DNA of 64,000 bases. Origin: Mordavella massiliensis (GTDB lineage Bacteria > Bacillota > Clostridia > Lachnospirales > Lachnospiraceae). Under the pieces are notes generated by a model. It ran no database searches and was not told where the DNA came from. It worked only from the letters and a program-made list of their open reading frames with translations. The position numbers and the translations under genes are program-made. The stretch is taken from contig NZ_JACJLV010000005.1 of NCBI RefSeq assembly GCF_016902415.1, positions 27,372-91,371 on the forward strand. Direction: 5' to 3'. Below, in pieces: positions 26,551-35,451 of this stretch; the stretch's first letter is position 1; each line of letters opens with the position of its first letter.

Positions 26551-27195
26551 ATGGCAAAAACATCTACAATCATTACAATTGGAAGAGAATACGGCAGTGC
26601 CGGACGTGAAATCGGTTACAAAGTAGCAGATGAGCTGGGGATTAAATTATATGATAAAGAAATGCTCAACCGCGCAGCAAAAGAAAGCGGTATCTGCCAG
26701 GAATTGTTTGAGACTCATGACGAAAAGCCCACAAACAGCTTCCTTTATTCTCTGGTGATGGATACCTATTCTTTCGGGTATTCTTCCGGAAGCTACACCG
26801 ATATGCCGATCAATCATAAGGTGTTCCTGGCGCAGTTTGATGCGATCAAGAAAATTGCGGAAGAGGGACCTTGTATTCTTGTAGGCCGGTGTGCAGATTA
26901 TGCGCTGGAAAATTATGATAACGTGCTGAGTATCTTTGTTCATGCCAATCTGGATGCGAGAATCCGCCGGATTGCCCGTCTCTACGACCTGACGGATGCA
27001 AAGGCAAAGGAGAAGATCCAGAAGATCGATAAGCAGCGTTCCAGTTATTACAATTATTACAGCAATAAGAAATGGTCCGCAGCCGACAGTTACGATGTCT
27101 GCCTTGACAGCTCTGTTCTCGGAATCGACGGAACGGCAGAAGCCATTCTTAAACTTGTAGAAATTAAAGAAAAAGATGAGCCTAAACGCTTGTAA
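26551..27195 (+). CDS. Cytidylate kinase-like family protein
   Basis: A 214-residue P-loop protein of the Cytidylate_kin2 family. It has a variant N-terminal phosphate loop (IGREYGSAGREIGYKVADELG), followed by GPCILVGRCADY and the lid-like RIRRIARLYDLTDAKAKEKI. These proteins resemble nucleoside monophosphate kinases but are distinct from Cmk, and their substrate is unproved. ATG 26551, 10 nt after AAAGGAG, is preferred to GTG 26542, which directly follows the ribosome site. It is followed by a strong terminator. Confidence 0.85.
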   Translation: MAKTSTIITIGREYGSAGREIGYKVADELGIKLYDKEMLNRAAKESGICQELFETHDEKPTNSFLYSLVMDTYSFGYSSGSYTDMPINHKVFLAQFDAIKKIAEEGPCILVGRCADYALENYDNVLSIFVHANLDARIRRIARLYDLTDAKAKEKIQKIDKQRSSYYNYYSNKKWSAADSYDVCLDSSVLGIDGTAEAILKLVEIKEKDEPKRL

Positions 27196-27220
27196 ACAAC
27201 AATATAGCTATTTGATGAAT

Positions 27221-27258
27221 AAAAAACTGTCTGGTCAGACTAAGCCAGACAGTTTTTT
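27221..27258. terminator. Bidirectional terminator between convergent genes
   Basis: AAAAAACTGTCTGG (27221-27234) pairs perfectly with CCAGACAGTTTTTT (27245-27258) around a 10-nt loop. The A and T ends make it work on both strands, ending the kinase-like gene on plus and the TtcA-like gene on minus. Confidence 0.95.
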
Positions 27259-27262
27259 ATAT

Positions 27263-27997
27263 TTACCTGGTATGCGGGATACGTTCCGGCCATCCCTGAA
27301 TATTTCCATTTAAGATAGCGGTAAACATTCGTTGCTTCACTCCCGGATTTTCCTGATTCAGCATACGGATCAGATCCTTCGCATACTGACGTTTCGTCAG
27401 ACCGTCAATCGGACAGCGGCTTTTCACAACCGGAAGATCATATTTATGCTGAAATCCAATCACATCCGCCTCATCTACAAACATGATGGGACGAATGACC
27501 GTCAGATCCATACGATCCAGATAAGTACGGGGCGAAAAAGAATAGAAGCGTCCCTCGAAGAAGAGGGAGAGCAGCATGGTTTCTACAATATCATCCTTGT
27601 GATGCGCATACGCCACCTTATTACACCCCATCTTTTTCACTTCCTGATTCAGCGCGCCTTTTCGCATTTTCGCACATAAAGAACAGGGATTGGGTTCCTT
27701 CCGGTCTTCAAATAAAATATGTGCAATGTCTGTTTTTACAATATGATAAGGCACGTTCAGTTCTTTACAAAGTTCAACGACCGGAGAAAAATCACAGGCT
27801 TCATAGCCAAGATCAACTGTCACAGCGCTCAGTTCAAAATGATTGGGATAAAAACGCTTCAACCCGTGCAGGGCATACAGAAGTGTCAGACTGTCCTTTC
27901 CTCCGGATATCCCGACAGCAATATGATCGCCTTCCTCAATCATCTGGTATTCATCCACAGCTTTTCTCGTATAACTTAATAATTGTTGTAATTTCAT
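27263..27997 (-). CDS. TtcA/TilS-type PP-loop tRNA-modifying ATPase
   Basis: A 244-residue PP-loop enzyme. The pyrophosphatase loop is S31-GGKDS36, and a C105-x2-C108 pair plus a later Cys in KSRCPIDG match the cluster-binding cysteines of TtcA, which 2-thiolates cytidine 32 of tRNA. It is shorter than E. coli TtcA and belongs to the Gram-positive COG0037 group, so the exact base modified is uncertain. I start at the ATG at 27997 with AAAGGA upstream; a longer frame to 28081 runs into the recombinase gene. Confidence 0.85.
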   Translation of the reverse strand: MKLQQLLSYTRKAVDEYQMIEEGDHIAVGISGGKDSLTLLYALHGLKRFYPNHFELSAVTVDLGYEACDFSPVVELCKELNVPYHIVKTDIAHILFEDRKEPNPCSLCAKMRKGALNQEVKKMGCNKVAYAHHKDDIVETMLLSLFFEGRFYSFSPRTYLDRMDLTVIRPIMFVDEADVIGFQHKYDLPVVKSRCPIDGLTKRQYAKDLIRMLNQENPGVKQRMFTAILNGNIQGWPERIPHTR

Positions 27998-28025
27998 GAT
28001 ATGCGAATCCTTTCCTGTCACCTCT

Positions 28026-29090
28026 TTAGCTTTCCCGGAGTTTAACCGCTGATGCGGCCTGACGCCTCCGGTCTTCGTCAATCGCAGCGTAATGTTTCTT
28101 GGTGGTATTTACATCTTTGTGTCCGAGAACATCAGCAACCAGATATATATCACCTGTTTCCTTGTATAAAGAAGTTCCATAGGTGCTACGAAGTTTGTGC
28201 GGAGTGATTTTTTTATATGGCGTCACCTGTTTTGCGTATTTTTTTACCATATTCTCCACTGCCTGTACGCCCATGCGCTTTTTCTGTGTAGAAAGAAACA
28301 GCGCATTTTCATGGCCGGAGAGGGGAGTGATCATTTTTCGGTCTCCATTAATATAATTCTGCAGAGCTGAAGCGACCTCCTCTCCAAAATATACAACCAT
28401 CTGATTGCCGCCTTTCCGTGTAACTGTAATCCCGTTATTCTTAAAATCCACATCTCTAAGATCCAGGCCCACACATTCCGAAACACGGATCCCGGTCCCC
28501 AGAAGAAGCGTCAGGATTGCAAGGTCCCGGTCCCTGGTTTTCTTATAATAAGCAAGCGCCTGACCGGTCAATTTAGATCCTGCAGATTCCACAAAATCAA
28601 GCAAAAGAGCCACTTCATCGGCATCCAGTCTGATAATCGCCTTTTCGTGAAGTTTTGGCATATCCACCAATAACACCGGATTCTTTGTAATAATCTGATG
28701 TTTATAGTAATAGTTGTAAAAACTTCTCAAGGCAGACATTTTACGCGCCAGACCCTTTTCACCGTTCGTCATCAGCTCCTGATCCGAATCACGTTTGTAA
28801 ACCTTCAGATATTCCATATATTCCTCAATATCCACAGGCTCCAGACGTTCCAGATCCTGCGCCGTAAACTGATCAATCGTATAATTCTTATAAACCGGAT
28901 TATTTTCCATTAAAAAATGAAAAAACACACGGATATCATAGGCATAATTCATGCGCGTCTTGGCAGAAGAACGCGGTTCAATGGCACGGAAAAAATCCTT
29001 AGCAAAGTCCGGAAGCGTCTTCAAAACCTCCCTGAGCCGAAGCGTCTGGTCAATCCGGGCCTGTTCATGATAAGTTCTGGTCTCAGCCAT
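28026..29090 (-). CDS. XerS-like tyrosine recombinase
   Basis: A 354-residue tyrosine recombinase with the complete catalytic set: R202, K226, H298, R301, H324 and Y334. The length and the block from KKTRDRDLAILTLLLGTGIR through LDLRDV to VTRKGG resemble XerS, the single recombinase that resolves chromosome dimers in streptococci (about 356 residues), more than XerC or XerD (about 300). The recalled XerS similarity is from memory, not an alignment. The start ATG at 29090 has AGGGGG 9 nt upstream. No mobile-element neighbours are seen, favouring a housekeeping role. Confidence 0.82.
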   Translation of the reverse strand: MAETRTYHEQARIDQTLRLREVLKTLPDFAKDFFRAIEPRSSAKTRMNYAYDIRVFFHFLMENNPVYKNYTIDQFTAQDLERLEPVDIEEYMEYLKVYKRDSDQELMTNGEKGLARKMSALRSFYNYYYKHQIITKNPVLLVDMPKLHEKAIIRLDADEVALLLDFVESAGSKLTGQALAYYKKTRDRDLAILTLLLGTGIRVSECVGLDLRDVDFKNNGITVTRKGGNQMVVYFGEEVASALQNYINGDRKMITPLSGHENALFLSTQKKRMGVQAVENMVKKYAKQVTPYKKITPHKLRSTYGTSLYKETGDIYLVADVLGHKDVNTTKKHYAAIDEDRRRQAASAVKLRES

Positions 29091-29140
29091 AACATAAAAC
29101 CCCCTGTACAAAAATAGAAAAATCCCCTGAAATCTGGTAT

Positions 29141-29169
29141 ATTATATCACATGCAGGAAAAACTGTCCA
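29141..29169 (-). promoter_or_regulatory. Promoter of the XerS-like gene
   Basis: Read on the minus strand, TGGACA (29164-29169) and TATAAT (29141-29146) are 17 bp apart, about 45 bp upstream of the start codon. Five of six and six of six bases match consensus. Confidence 0.75.
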
Positions 29170-29205
29170 TATCTTTTGGAAAAATCGAGATTTGACGTAT
29201 AGATT

Positions 29206-29293
29206 GATACAGTTCGCACTGCTTAGAATTTCATACAGCATCTGTATGCTTGCATACATGAGGCAGGATGAAATTCTGGAAAGCAAGTGTATC
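29206..29293. repeat. Long imperfect inverted repeat in the gap between the XerS-like and YneA-like genes
   Basis: This lies in the only stretch over 300 bp without a gene (29111-29480). AGAATTTCAT (29225-29234) pairs with ATGAAATTCT (29268-29277). GCTT and CACT outside pair with AAGC and AGTG, and GATA with TATC, with bulges. An inner palindrome TGTATGC-tt-GCATACA occupies 29243-29258. The total is an 88-nt hairpin, too long for a simple terminator and with no T tract. It may be a structured RNA, a small mobile remnant or a recombination site. Confidence 0.6.
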
Positions 29294-29317
29294 TTGTATC
29301 TTTCACCGTTCATAATA

Positions 29318-29348
29318 TAAGATCCGAAGCTCTTCGCTCCGGATCTTA
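29318..29348. repeat. Palindrome without T tract
   Basis: TAAGATCCG (29318-29326) pairs with CGGATCTTA (29340-29348), then AGC with GCT across one mismatch, around loop TCTTC. No run of T follows on either strand, so classical termination is unlikely. The rest of the gap (29349-29480) is AT-rich with a weaker TATCAA/TTGATA pair and no convincing ORF. Confidence 0.55.
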
Positions 29349-29480
29349 CGTGGGTGAGTATAATATATATATCAAATGCGGAATAAACATCTGTTTTTCA
29401 AAATACTGATGCAGGCGGCAACAAATAGCAAGCCAATATCAAATCAAATGTCATCCACATTGATATGCTATCTGCTTTCA

Positions 29481-29828
29481 TTAATCTGCATAATAGACAA
29501 CTGTCAGGTATTCTCCTGCCTGTATGGAATCTGCAGCCATGCCATTGATTTTCATGATCTCTCCAACATAACTACGGATAGTCTCCTGGTTATCTGTTTC
29601 TGCATATTCAGAGGCAATGTCCCATAAGGTATCGCCAGACTCCACCTCAATGCTCTTATAGTATTTATTTAAGGTATTCTGAGAATCATCGTGTGCGTCT
29701 GCCATACGACTTCCCGCCAGAATGCTGAAGCACAAAACAAATACAAGTGTTGCAAAACAGAAAGCCATTTTCTTTAAATAAACCTGTCTCATTCTTTTTC
29801 TCTGATGATGAAGTCTTCTGGTATTCAT
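29481..29828 (-). CDS. yneA: YneA-like SOS cell-division inhibitor with LysM domain
   Basis: A 115-residue protein with a basic N-terminus, a membrane helix near 18-37 ([18 protein letters not shown]) and a C-terminal LysM domain at about 55-112 ([33 protein letters not shown]). Size, layout and divergence from lexA match YneA of Bacillus, which halts division during the SOS response. The start ATG at 29828 has GGGGAGG 9 nt upstream. Its promoter contains LexA boxes. It could be a general LysM protein, but the context is strong. Confidence 0.87.
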   Translation of the reverse strand: MNTRRLHHQRKRMRQVYLKKMAFCFATLVFVLCFSILAGSRMADAHDDSQNTLNKYYKSIEVESGDTLWDIASEYAETDNQETIRSYVGEIMKINGMAADSIQAGEYLTVVYYAD

Positions 29829-29880
29829 ATTCTCTTTCCTCCCCAAATAATTTGTAATATTAATATCTCCCTTATTAATT

Positions 29881-29894
29881 CGAACAAGTGTTCA
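29881..29894. promoter_or_regulatory. LexA box 1
   Basis: CGAACAAGTGTTCA fits the Gram-positive LexA operator CGAACRNRYGTTYC at all positions but the last. It lies just downstream of the yneA transcription start predicted from the promoter at 29909-29937, where bound LexA would block elongation. Confidence 0.8.
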
Positions 29895-29908
29895 AAACTT
29901 ATGTTCTT

Positions 29909-29937
29909 ATTATATGTCCCGAACAGATGTTTGTCAA
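29909..29937 (-). promoter_or_regulatory. Perfect-consensus promoter of yneA
   Basis: On the minus strand TTGACA (29932-29937) and TATAAT (29909-29914) are separated by exactly 17 bp. LexA box 2 fills most of the spacer, so the promoter should be strong and tightly repressed until LexA is cleaved. Confidence 0.9.
29920..29933. promoter_or_regulatory. LexA box 2
   Basis: CGAACAGATGTTTG matches CGAACRNRYGTTYC except for the last base. It lies inside the spacer of the yneA promoter and overlaps its -35 by 2 bp. Confidence 0.82.
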
Positions 29938-29956
29938 CTGTTTTTACGCAAAAAAT

Positions 29957-29985
29957 CGAACATATTTTCCGAAACATTTGTTTGC
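29957..29985. promoter_or_regulatory. LexA box 3 and a degenerate fourth box
   Basis: CGAACATATTTTCC (29957-29970) departs from the LexA operator at a single internal base. It abuts a degenerate copy, CGAAACATTTGTTTGC, at 29970-29985, which overlaps the -35 of the lexA promoter. This suggests autorepression of lexA. Confidence 0.6.
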
Positions 29986-30010
29986 TTTTTAATCTTTGCT
30001 GTGTTAAAAT
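29982..30010 (+). promoter_or_regulatory. Promoter of lexA
   Basis: TTGCTT (29982-29987) and TAAAAT (30005-30010) are 17 bp apart, with TGT before the -10 giving an extended element. A transcript would begin about 50 bp before the lexA start. Confidence 0.6.
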
Positions 30011-30068
30011 ATTTTATAAGAAATTTAAAGTAGTCATTTGTATGATCTTGCAATTCGGGAGGTATATC

Positions 30069-30683
30069 ATGGCACAGGGAAAAATCAGTGCAAAACAATT
30101 AGAAATATTAGAATACATTAAATCACAGATTTTGGAGCGTGGTTTTCCTCCCTCAGTACGTGATATCTGTGAAGCAGTTCATTTAAAATCCACTTCTTCT
30201 GTTCACTCTCATCTCGAAACCTTGGAAAAGAACGGATATATCCGCAGAGATCCTACGAAGCCAAGAGCCATTGAGATCCTGGATGAATCATTTAACTTTA
30301 CACGCCGGGAAATGGTCAATGTTCCGATCGTCGGTCGTGTTGCTGCCGGAGAACCTCTCCTCGCAGAACAGAATATTGAGAACTACTTCCCTATTCCTAT
30401 GGAATACATGCCAAATCAGCAGACATTTATGTTGAAGGTCCGTGGTGAAAGTATGATCAATGCCGGCATTCTTGATGGGGATTATGTACTTGTCGAGCAG
30501 GCACAGACAGCCAGAAACGGAGATATGGTTGTTGCTCTGATTGAAGACGGCGCAACAGTAAAAACATTTTATAAAGAAGAAGGGATCATCCGTCTGCAGC
30601 CGGAAAATGATTATATGGATCCGATTATTGTTCGAGATGTACAGATCATGGGAAAAGTCATTGGTGTATTCCGTTTCTTTTAA
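30069..30683 (+). CDS. lexA: SOS repressor LexA
   Basis: LexA represses DNA-damage genes until RecA triggers its self-cleavage. The 204-residue protein has an N-terminal winged helix ([24 protein letters not shown], then STSSVHSHL), a cleavage site A93-G94 in VAAGEP, and the catalytic dyad S128 (RGESM) and K165 (ATVKTF). The start ATG 30069 follows GGGAGG by 6 nt; a longer in-frame extension to 29805 crosses the operator region and is not credible. Divergent from yneA with shared LexA boxes. Confidence 0.97.
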   Translation: MAQGKISAKQLEILEYIKSQILERGFPPSVRDICEAVHLKSTSSVHSHLETLEKNGYIRRDPTKPRAIEILDESFNFTRREMVNVPIVGRVAAGEPLLAEQNIENYFPIPMEYMPNQQTFMLKVRGESMINAGILDGDYVLVEQAQTARNGDMVVALIEDGATVKTFYKEEGIIRLQPENDYMDPIIVRDVQIMGKVIGVFRFF

Positions 30684-30697
30684 GCTTCAGATTATAG

Positions 30698-30741
30698 AAC
30701 AAGCTTGTTTTCCAGGACTTCGGAAACAAGCTTGTTTTTTT
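30698..30741 (+). terminator. Terminator of lexA
   Basis: AACAAGCTTGTTTTCC (30698-30713) pairs with GGAAACAAGCTTGTT (30722-30736) with one bulged T, and a run of T follows. It is a strong intrinsic terminator on the plus strand. Confidence 0.93.
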
Positions 30742-30748
30742 CATTCTA

Positions 30749-30955
30749 CTATTCTGTTGTATGCTTTATCGCTCCAATTATCTTACGGATCGTTTTTTCT
30801 TTTTCCTCTAAAGCATCCGCAATCTCTGGAAGTGACAAGCCTTTCGCCAGCTTCTTTTCAATCTGTAACCGTAAAAGCCGCTCCTTCCCCTGCTCAAGGC
30901 CTTTTTGGATTCCTAATTCTTCTACATAATCACTTAGATTGCACATCTGATTCAA
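30749..30955 (-). pseudogene. C-terminal remnant of an Rpn / PD-(D/E)XK nuclease-type transposase
   Basis: A 68-codon frame starting at TTG 30955 (GAGGAG upstream). The sequence MCNLSDYVEELGIQKGLEQGKERL followed by a helical tail is like the C-terminal end of Rpn family recombination-promoting nucleases, whose nuclease domain lies before this point. Here that domain is missing: the same frame meets TAA four codons upstream of the TTG. I read it as a decayed fragment, although the intact ribosome site means a short peptide could still be made. Confidence 0.6.
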
Positions 30956-31089
30956 CTCCTCTCTATCTTACCGTCATCACCCATATGGTTTACCGTGTAC
31001 GCTTCCAGGTTTAAGGCTCCTTCGGAATATGTTTGATGCACATATTGATATTCAACAGTATCTTCTAATGCGAATTTCTTGAGAAAGGA
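30952..31089 (-). other. In-frame 45-codon extension after the rsfS stop codon
   Basis: The frame of rsfS continues past its TAA at 31090-31092 for 45 sense codons (beginning SFLKKFALEDTVEYQYVH and ending GKIERS) to TGA at 30952-30954. The composition looks protein-like, but there is no start codon with a ribosome site at its head. I do not recognise it. It may be the remains of a gene disrupted together with the nuclease fragment, or, less likely, a readthrough tail of RsfS. Confidence 0.4.
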
Positions 31090-31443
31090 TTATGAAAGTT
31101 CCTCTTTTTCTACTCTTCTGCCGTCATTCCAGATCCGTTCCAGATTATAGAAACTCCGGTTTTCCCTGTCAAAGATGTGTACGATCACATCACCGTAATC
31201 CATCAGTACCCAGGTCCCGGAATTACGTCCTTCCTGCTGACGGATAGAATAACCGTTTTTGTGCATGATCTCTTCCACACTGTCTACCAGCGCCTGGATC
31301 TGACTGTCGCTTCCCGCGCTGCAGATTACGAAATAATCTGCCAGAACAGAGATCTGTGAGATATCGATCATCACGATATCTTCCCCTTTTTTATCTTCTA
31401 ATGCCTGATACACCAGCTGCAACATGTGTTTTGACTGCTCCAT
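31090..31443 (-). CDS. rsfS: Ribosome silencing factor RsfS
   Basis: RsfS binds ribosomal protein L14 and blocks subunit joining when nutrients fall. The 117-residue product shows the family pattern KKGEDIVMIDIS, LADYFVICSAGSDSQIQALVD, GTWVLMDYGDVIVHIF and YNLERIW. It is the last intact gene of the nadD-yqeK-rsfS series, in the order usual for Firmicutes. Confidence 0.95.
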   Translation of the reverse strand: MEQSKHMLQLVYQALEDKKGEDIVMIDISQISVLADYFVICSAGSDSQIQALVDSVEEIMHKNGYSIRQQEGRNSGTWVLMDYGDVIVHIFDRENRSFYNLERIWNDGRRVEKEELS

Positions 31444-31466
31444 AGATTCTCCTCCTTTATCTCCAT

Positions 31467-32048
31467 CTATTCTTTCATTAATACTGTTTTATAATAATTA
31501 TAAGTCTTTTCTGTCATCGGATCGATAGGCTTTGACAACCGGTTCAGATACTCCAGCGAATCTTCCAGGATCCGATACAGGCACTCATCAATATTCTGGA
31601 AAGCAAGATGCCTTACTTCTTCCATGTTTGCAAGTTCCGGCCTGCCCGGTTCAATATAGTCGGCAATGTAAATGATTTTTTCCAGGAGTGTCATATGCGG
31701 GTGCCCGGTTGTATGACTGGCGATCGCATTGATAATTTCCTTATCTTCAATATGATATTTTTTCGCAGCCAGAAACGCCCCCAGCTTAGCGTGGAGAAGA
31801 CTGGGATTCTCCCGTTCTACTTCCGACACATTCAGATGATACTTCTCACACATTTTAACCTTATTCTCTCCCGGAATACACTTTGCACAATCATGAAGAA
31901 GACCTGCTAACAGCGCCTGCTCCACATCTGCGCCGTGACACATCGCCATGGAAGCAGCGGTGTACATCACGCCAAGAGTATGTTCATACCGTTCTTTATC
32001 CAGTTCTGCTATTAATTTACGGCGTATTTTCGTAATCTGCTGATTCAT
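31467..32048 (-). CDS. yqeK: HD-domain diadenosine tetraphosphatase YqeK
   Basis: YqeK hydrolyses Ap4A symmetrically to two ADP. The 193-residue HD protein has H23 (RYEHTLGV), H52-D53 in GLLHDCAK, and the downstream HTTGHP and IIYIADYIEPGR motifs that bind the metals. ATG 32048 is chosen; GTG 32054 is in frame two codons upstream and cannot be excluded. It lies between nadD and rsfS, as in Bacillus. Confidence 0.92.
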   Translation of the reverse strand: MNQQITKIRRKLIAELDKERYEHTLGVMYTAASMAMCHGADVEQALLAGLLHDCAKCIPGENKVKMCEKYHLNVSEVERENPSLLHAKLGAFLAAKKYHIEDKEIINAIASHTTGHPHMTLLEKIIYIADYIEPGRPELANMEEVRHLAFQNIDECLYRILEDSLEYLNRLSKPIDPMTEKTYNYYKTVLMKE

Positions 32049-32074
32049 AGACACTCATTCTCTCTTTTCTGATT

Positions 32075-32683
32075 TCAAGAACGATATAGACCGTTCTCCT
32101 TTATATATTGAACCACCGGCTTCGGCACATATGGGGAGATATCCTGCCCCTCTTTTATAAGCTGCCGAAGTTCATGGGACGCAACGTGCATCAGCGGCGT
32201 CACCAAAAGTCTTATGTCTGCATGATATTTTTCCTGCAGATCCCAGATCTTTTCCTCCATCATTTTTCTGGAGTTTACTTCATCCCGGTAAGCCGCCAGA
32301 ATGGTACACCGGGGAAAAATCCGTTCCGGGTGAACCCAGCTTTCAATGGAAAAAAGCGAATCCGCGCCGATAATAAAATACATCTGATCATTCGGATATT
32401 TTTCATGGAAATATTCCAGGGTGCGGTACGTGCAGGAAACCTCCTTACGCCTGGCCTCATATGTCTCTACCCGGAAGTAGGGAACCCCTGAAACCGCAAG
32501 CCTTGTCATGGTCACTCTGTCCGACGCATCCGCTTCTATCCTGCTGTTCTTTTTATGGGGAGGGTTACCATTTGGCAGAAACCAGATCTGATCCAGTTCA
32601 AATGCTTCATAAGCCGCCTCCCCCAACATCAAATGTCCATTATGGATCGGATCAAAGGTTCCGCCCATTATCCCGATTTTCAT
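32075..32683 (-). CDS. nadD: Nicotinate-nucleotide adenylyltransferase NadD
   Basis: NadD adenylates nicotinate mononucleotide in NAD synthesis. The 202-residue protein starts with the nucleotidyltransferase motif GGTFDPIHNGH (7-17). It then carries WFLPNGNPPHKK and FIIGADSLFSIESWVHPE. The C-terminal ISSTxIR-type motif is replaced by VASHELRQL, a modest departure. Neighbours yhbY and yqeK support the call. Confidence 0.94.
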   Translation of the reverse strand: MKIGIMGGTFDPIHNGHLMLGEAAYEAFELDQIWFLPNGNPPHKKNSRIEADASDRVTMTRLAVSGVPYFRVETYEARRKEVSCTYRTLEYFHEKYPNDQMYFIIGADSLFSIESWVHPERIFPRCTILAAYRDEVNSRKMMEEKIWDLQEKYHADIRLLVTPLMHVASHELRQLIKEGQDISPYVPKPVVQYIKENGLYRS

Positions 32684-32710
32684 ATCCTGTCACCTTTGGT
32701 TTCTTTTTAC

Positions 32711-33001
32711 TTATGGAAGCTGGATCTTTTTATTTTTATCTTTGCCTTCTTTATAAAGAACGATTTTCTTGCCAATCACCTGGACCACCTGGGCATGTGT
32801 TCTCTCAGCCATCATCGCGGCCAGTTCTTTAGGATCATCTGCACAGTTTTTCAGTACGCTGATCTTAATAAGTTCTCTTGCGTCCAGCGCCTCTTTTACT
32901 GCCTGTGTAAGTTCCGGCGACATACTGTTCTTCCCGATCTGAAAGATCGGATCCATTGTCATGGCCAGACTCTTTAAATATGCTCTCTGCTTTGTTGTCA
33001 T
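32711..33001 (-). CDS. yhbY: CRM-domain RNA-binding protein YhbY
   Basis: A 96-residue CRM-domain protein that associates with pre-50S ribosomal particles. It has the KQRAYLKSLAMTMDPIFQIGK start, a central LDARELIKISVL and the C-terminal QVIGKKIVLYKEG. ATG 33001 has AAGGAG 7 nt upstream; a TTG two codons earlier is too close. It follows obgE by 11 bp. Confidence 0.93.
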   Translation of the reverse strand: MTTKQRAYLKSLAMTMDPIFQIGKNSMSPELTQAVKEALDARELIKISVLKNCADDPKELAAMMAERTHAQVVQVIGKKIVLYKEGKDKNKKIQLP

Positions 33002-33012
33002 CGTCAAACTCC

Positions 33013-34311
<1,299 letters not shown>

Positions 34312-34350
34312 CTAAAACTAATCCATCTCACATCTGATATAAGTGCATTC

Positions 34351-34379
34351 ATTATAACAAAAAAGAGTGCTGCCTTCAA
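34351..34379 (-). promoter_or_regulatory. Promoter of obgE overlapping the rpmA terminator
   Basis: On the minus strand TTGAAG (34374-34379) and TATAAT (34351-34356) are 17 bp apart. The spacer contains the 3' arm and T run of the terminator hairpin at 34363-34405. Confidence 0.75.
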
Positions 34380-34405
34380 CTGTTACCAGTCCATGCAACA
34401 CTCTT
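34357..34405 (-). terminator. Terminator of rplU-prp-rpmA
   Basis: Read on minus, AAGAGTGTTGC (rc of 34395-34405) pairs with GCAGCACTCTT (rc of 34363-34373), one mismatch, followed by a T run. The loop is about 21 nt. Confidence 0.8.
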
Positions 34406-34418
34406 CATATCGCTTTGA

Positions 34419-34706
34419 TTACTCAGCTGCCACCGGATAGATAGAAACCTGTTTCTTATCTCTTCCTTTTCTCTCAAATCTGACAACGCCGTCCACCAGT
34501 GCGAATAAAGTATCATCACCGCCGCGGCCTACATTGATGCCCGGATGGATCTTTGTTCCGCGCTGTCTGTAGAGGATGTTGCCTGCTTTTACGAACTGAC
34601 CGTCCGCTCTCTTTGCTCCAAGTCTCTTGGACTCAGAATCTCTGCCGTTCTTTGTAGAACCAACACCCTTTTTATGAGCGAAATACTGAAGGTTTAATTT
34701 CATCAT
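34419..34706 (-). CDS. rpmA: 50S ribosomal protein L27
   Basis: L27 reaches towards the peptidyl transferase centre. The 95-residue precursor begins [17 protein letters not shown] after an initial extra Met. The hydrophobic prefix ending in YFA is the extension removed by the Prp protease before L27 enters the ribosome; the mature protein would start at HKKG. Its start overlaps the prp stop by 4 bp. Confidence 0.97.
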   Translation of the reverse strand: MMKLNLQYFAHKKGVGSTKNGRDSESKRLGAKRADGQFVKAGNILYRQRGTKIHPGINVGRGGDDTLFALVDGVVRFERKGRDKKQVSIYPVAAE

Positions 34707-35044
34707 GGTTGCTGCACCTCCTCGAATGTTAAATCAATATATCCTGCATAGTTCTCATCGTCTTCCATCTGTGTCAGACCTAAGACCATGGTCTTAAAAA
34801 GGAGTTCTGTCTCCTTTGTGGGCTCGCTTTCCAGTATAACCCGGAGCTGTCCTTCATCCTCATTCCCGGATACGACAAGCCCGGCGTCTGCGTAAAGCTC
34901 CAGGGCGTTTGCCGTATTGATCATCAGTATCGATGCGGCCGCACAGACGATATCGTCTCCGGCTTCGGCATACCCGGCATGTCCTTTTGCGTCAAATCCG
35001 AGATATTCACCCTTTTTATTCTGACAGATGGTTACATGAATCAT
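34703..35044 (-). CDS. prp: Ribosomal-processing cysteine protease Prp
   Basis: Prp cleaves the N-terminal extension of L27. The 113-residue protein has the catalytic pair H22 (AKGHAGYAE) and C34 (DDIVCAAAS). The placement between rplU and rpmA is that of Firmicutes and Fusobacteria with extended L27, which this window also shows. Confidence 0.95.
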   Translation of the reverse strand: MIHVTICQNKKGEYLGFDAKGHAGYAEAGDDIVCAAASILMINTANALELYADAGLVVSGNEDEGQLRVILESEPTKETELLFKTMVLGLTQMEDDENYAGYIDLTFEEVQQP

Positions 35045-35060
35045 TGGATACTCTCCAGAA

Positions 35061-35369
35061 TTAAGCGTTGATCTTGTCGATCTTTACAGCAGTGTACTGC
35101 TGTCTGTGACCATTTTTCTTATGGTATCCAGTTTTTCTCTTAAACTTGTAAACAACGACTTTTTTTGCTTTTCCGTTTTCTACAACAGAAGCTTCAACGG
35201 TTGCGCCCTCAACAGTCGGATTACCGATCTTAAGGCCGTTATCGCTTACTGCAAGCACCTGGTCAAATGTATAAGTCTCTCCGGCTTCTACACCAAGCTT
35301 TTCTACTTTAATGATATCGCCTTCGGCTACTTTGTACTGTTTACCACCTGTTGCTATAATCGCGTACAT
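35061..35369 (-). CDS. rplU: 50S ribosomal protein L21
   Basis: A 102-residue L21, a 23S rRNA-binding protein. Motifs are [20 protein letters not shown] and [22 protein letters not shown] 35369 follows AGGAGG directly; the frame extends further upstream but through the leader region. First gene of rplU-prp-rpmA. Confidence 0.97.
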   Translation of the reverse strand: MYAIIATGGKQYKVAEGDIIKVEKLGVEAGETYTFDQVLAVSDNGLKIGNPTVEGATVEASVVENGKAKKVVVYKFKRKTGYHKKNGHRQQYTAVKIDKINA

Positions 35370-35451
35370 ATGGCACCTCCTATTATCATTACTCGCCAAC
35401 TACGGTGTCCTTTCACGGACTTTGAAACCTCATTGTGCGGCATACTGTAAT
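35370..35451 (-). promoter_or_regulatory. Possible L21 leader RNA
   Basis: The roughly 75-nt leader between the promoter and rplU contains a hairpin GTCC-gtgaaa-GGAC (rc of 35407-35420). L21 leaders that sense excess protein are known in Firmicutes, but I cannot confirm a covariance match by eye. Confidence 0.4.

Noticed and set aside
29318..29348. Intrinsic terminator of yneA
   Set aside because: The hairpin is good but no T run follows on either strand.
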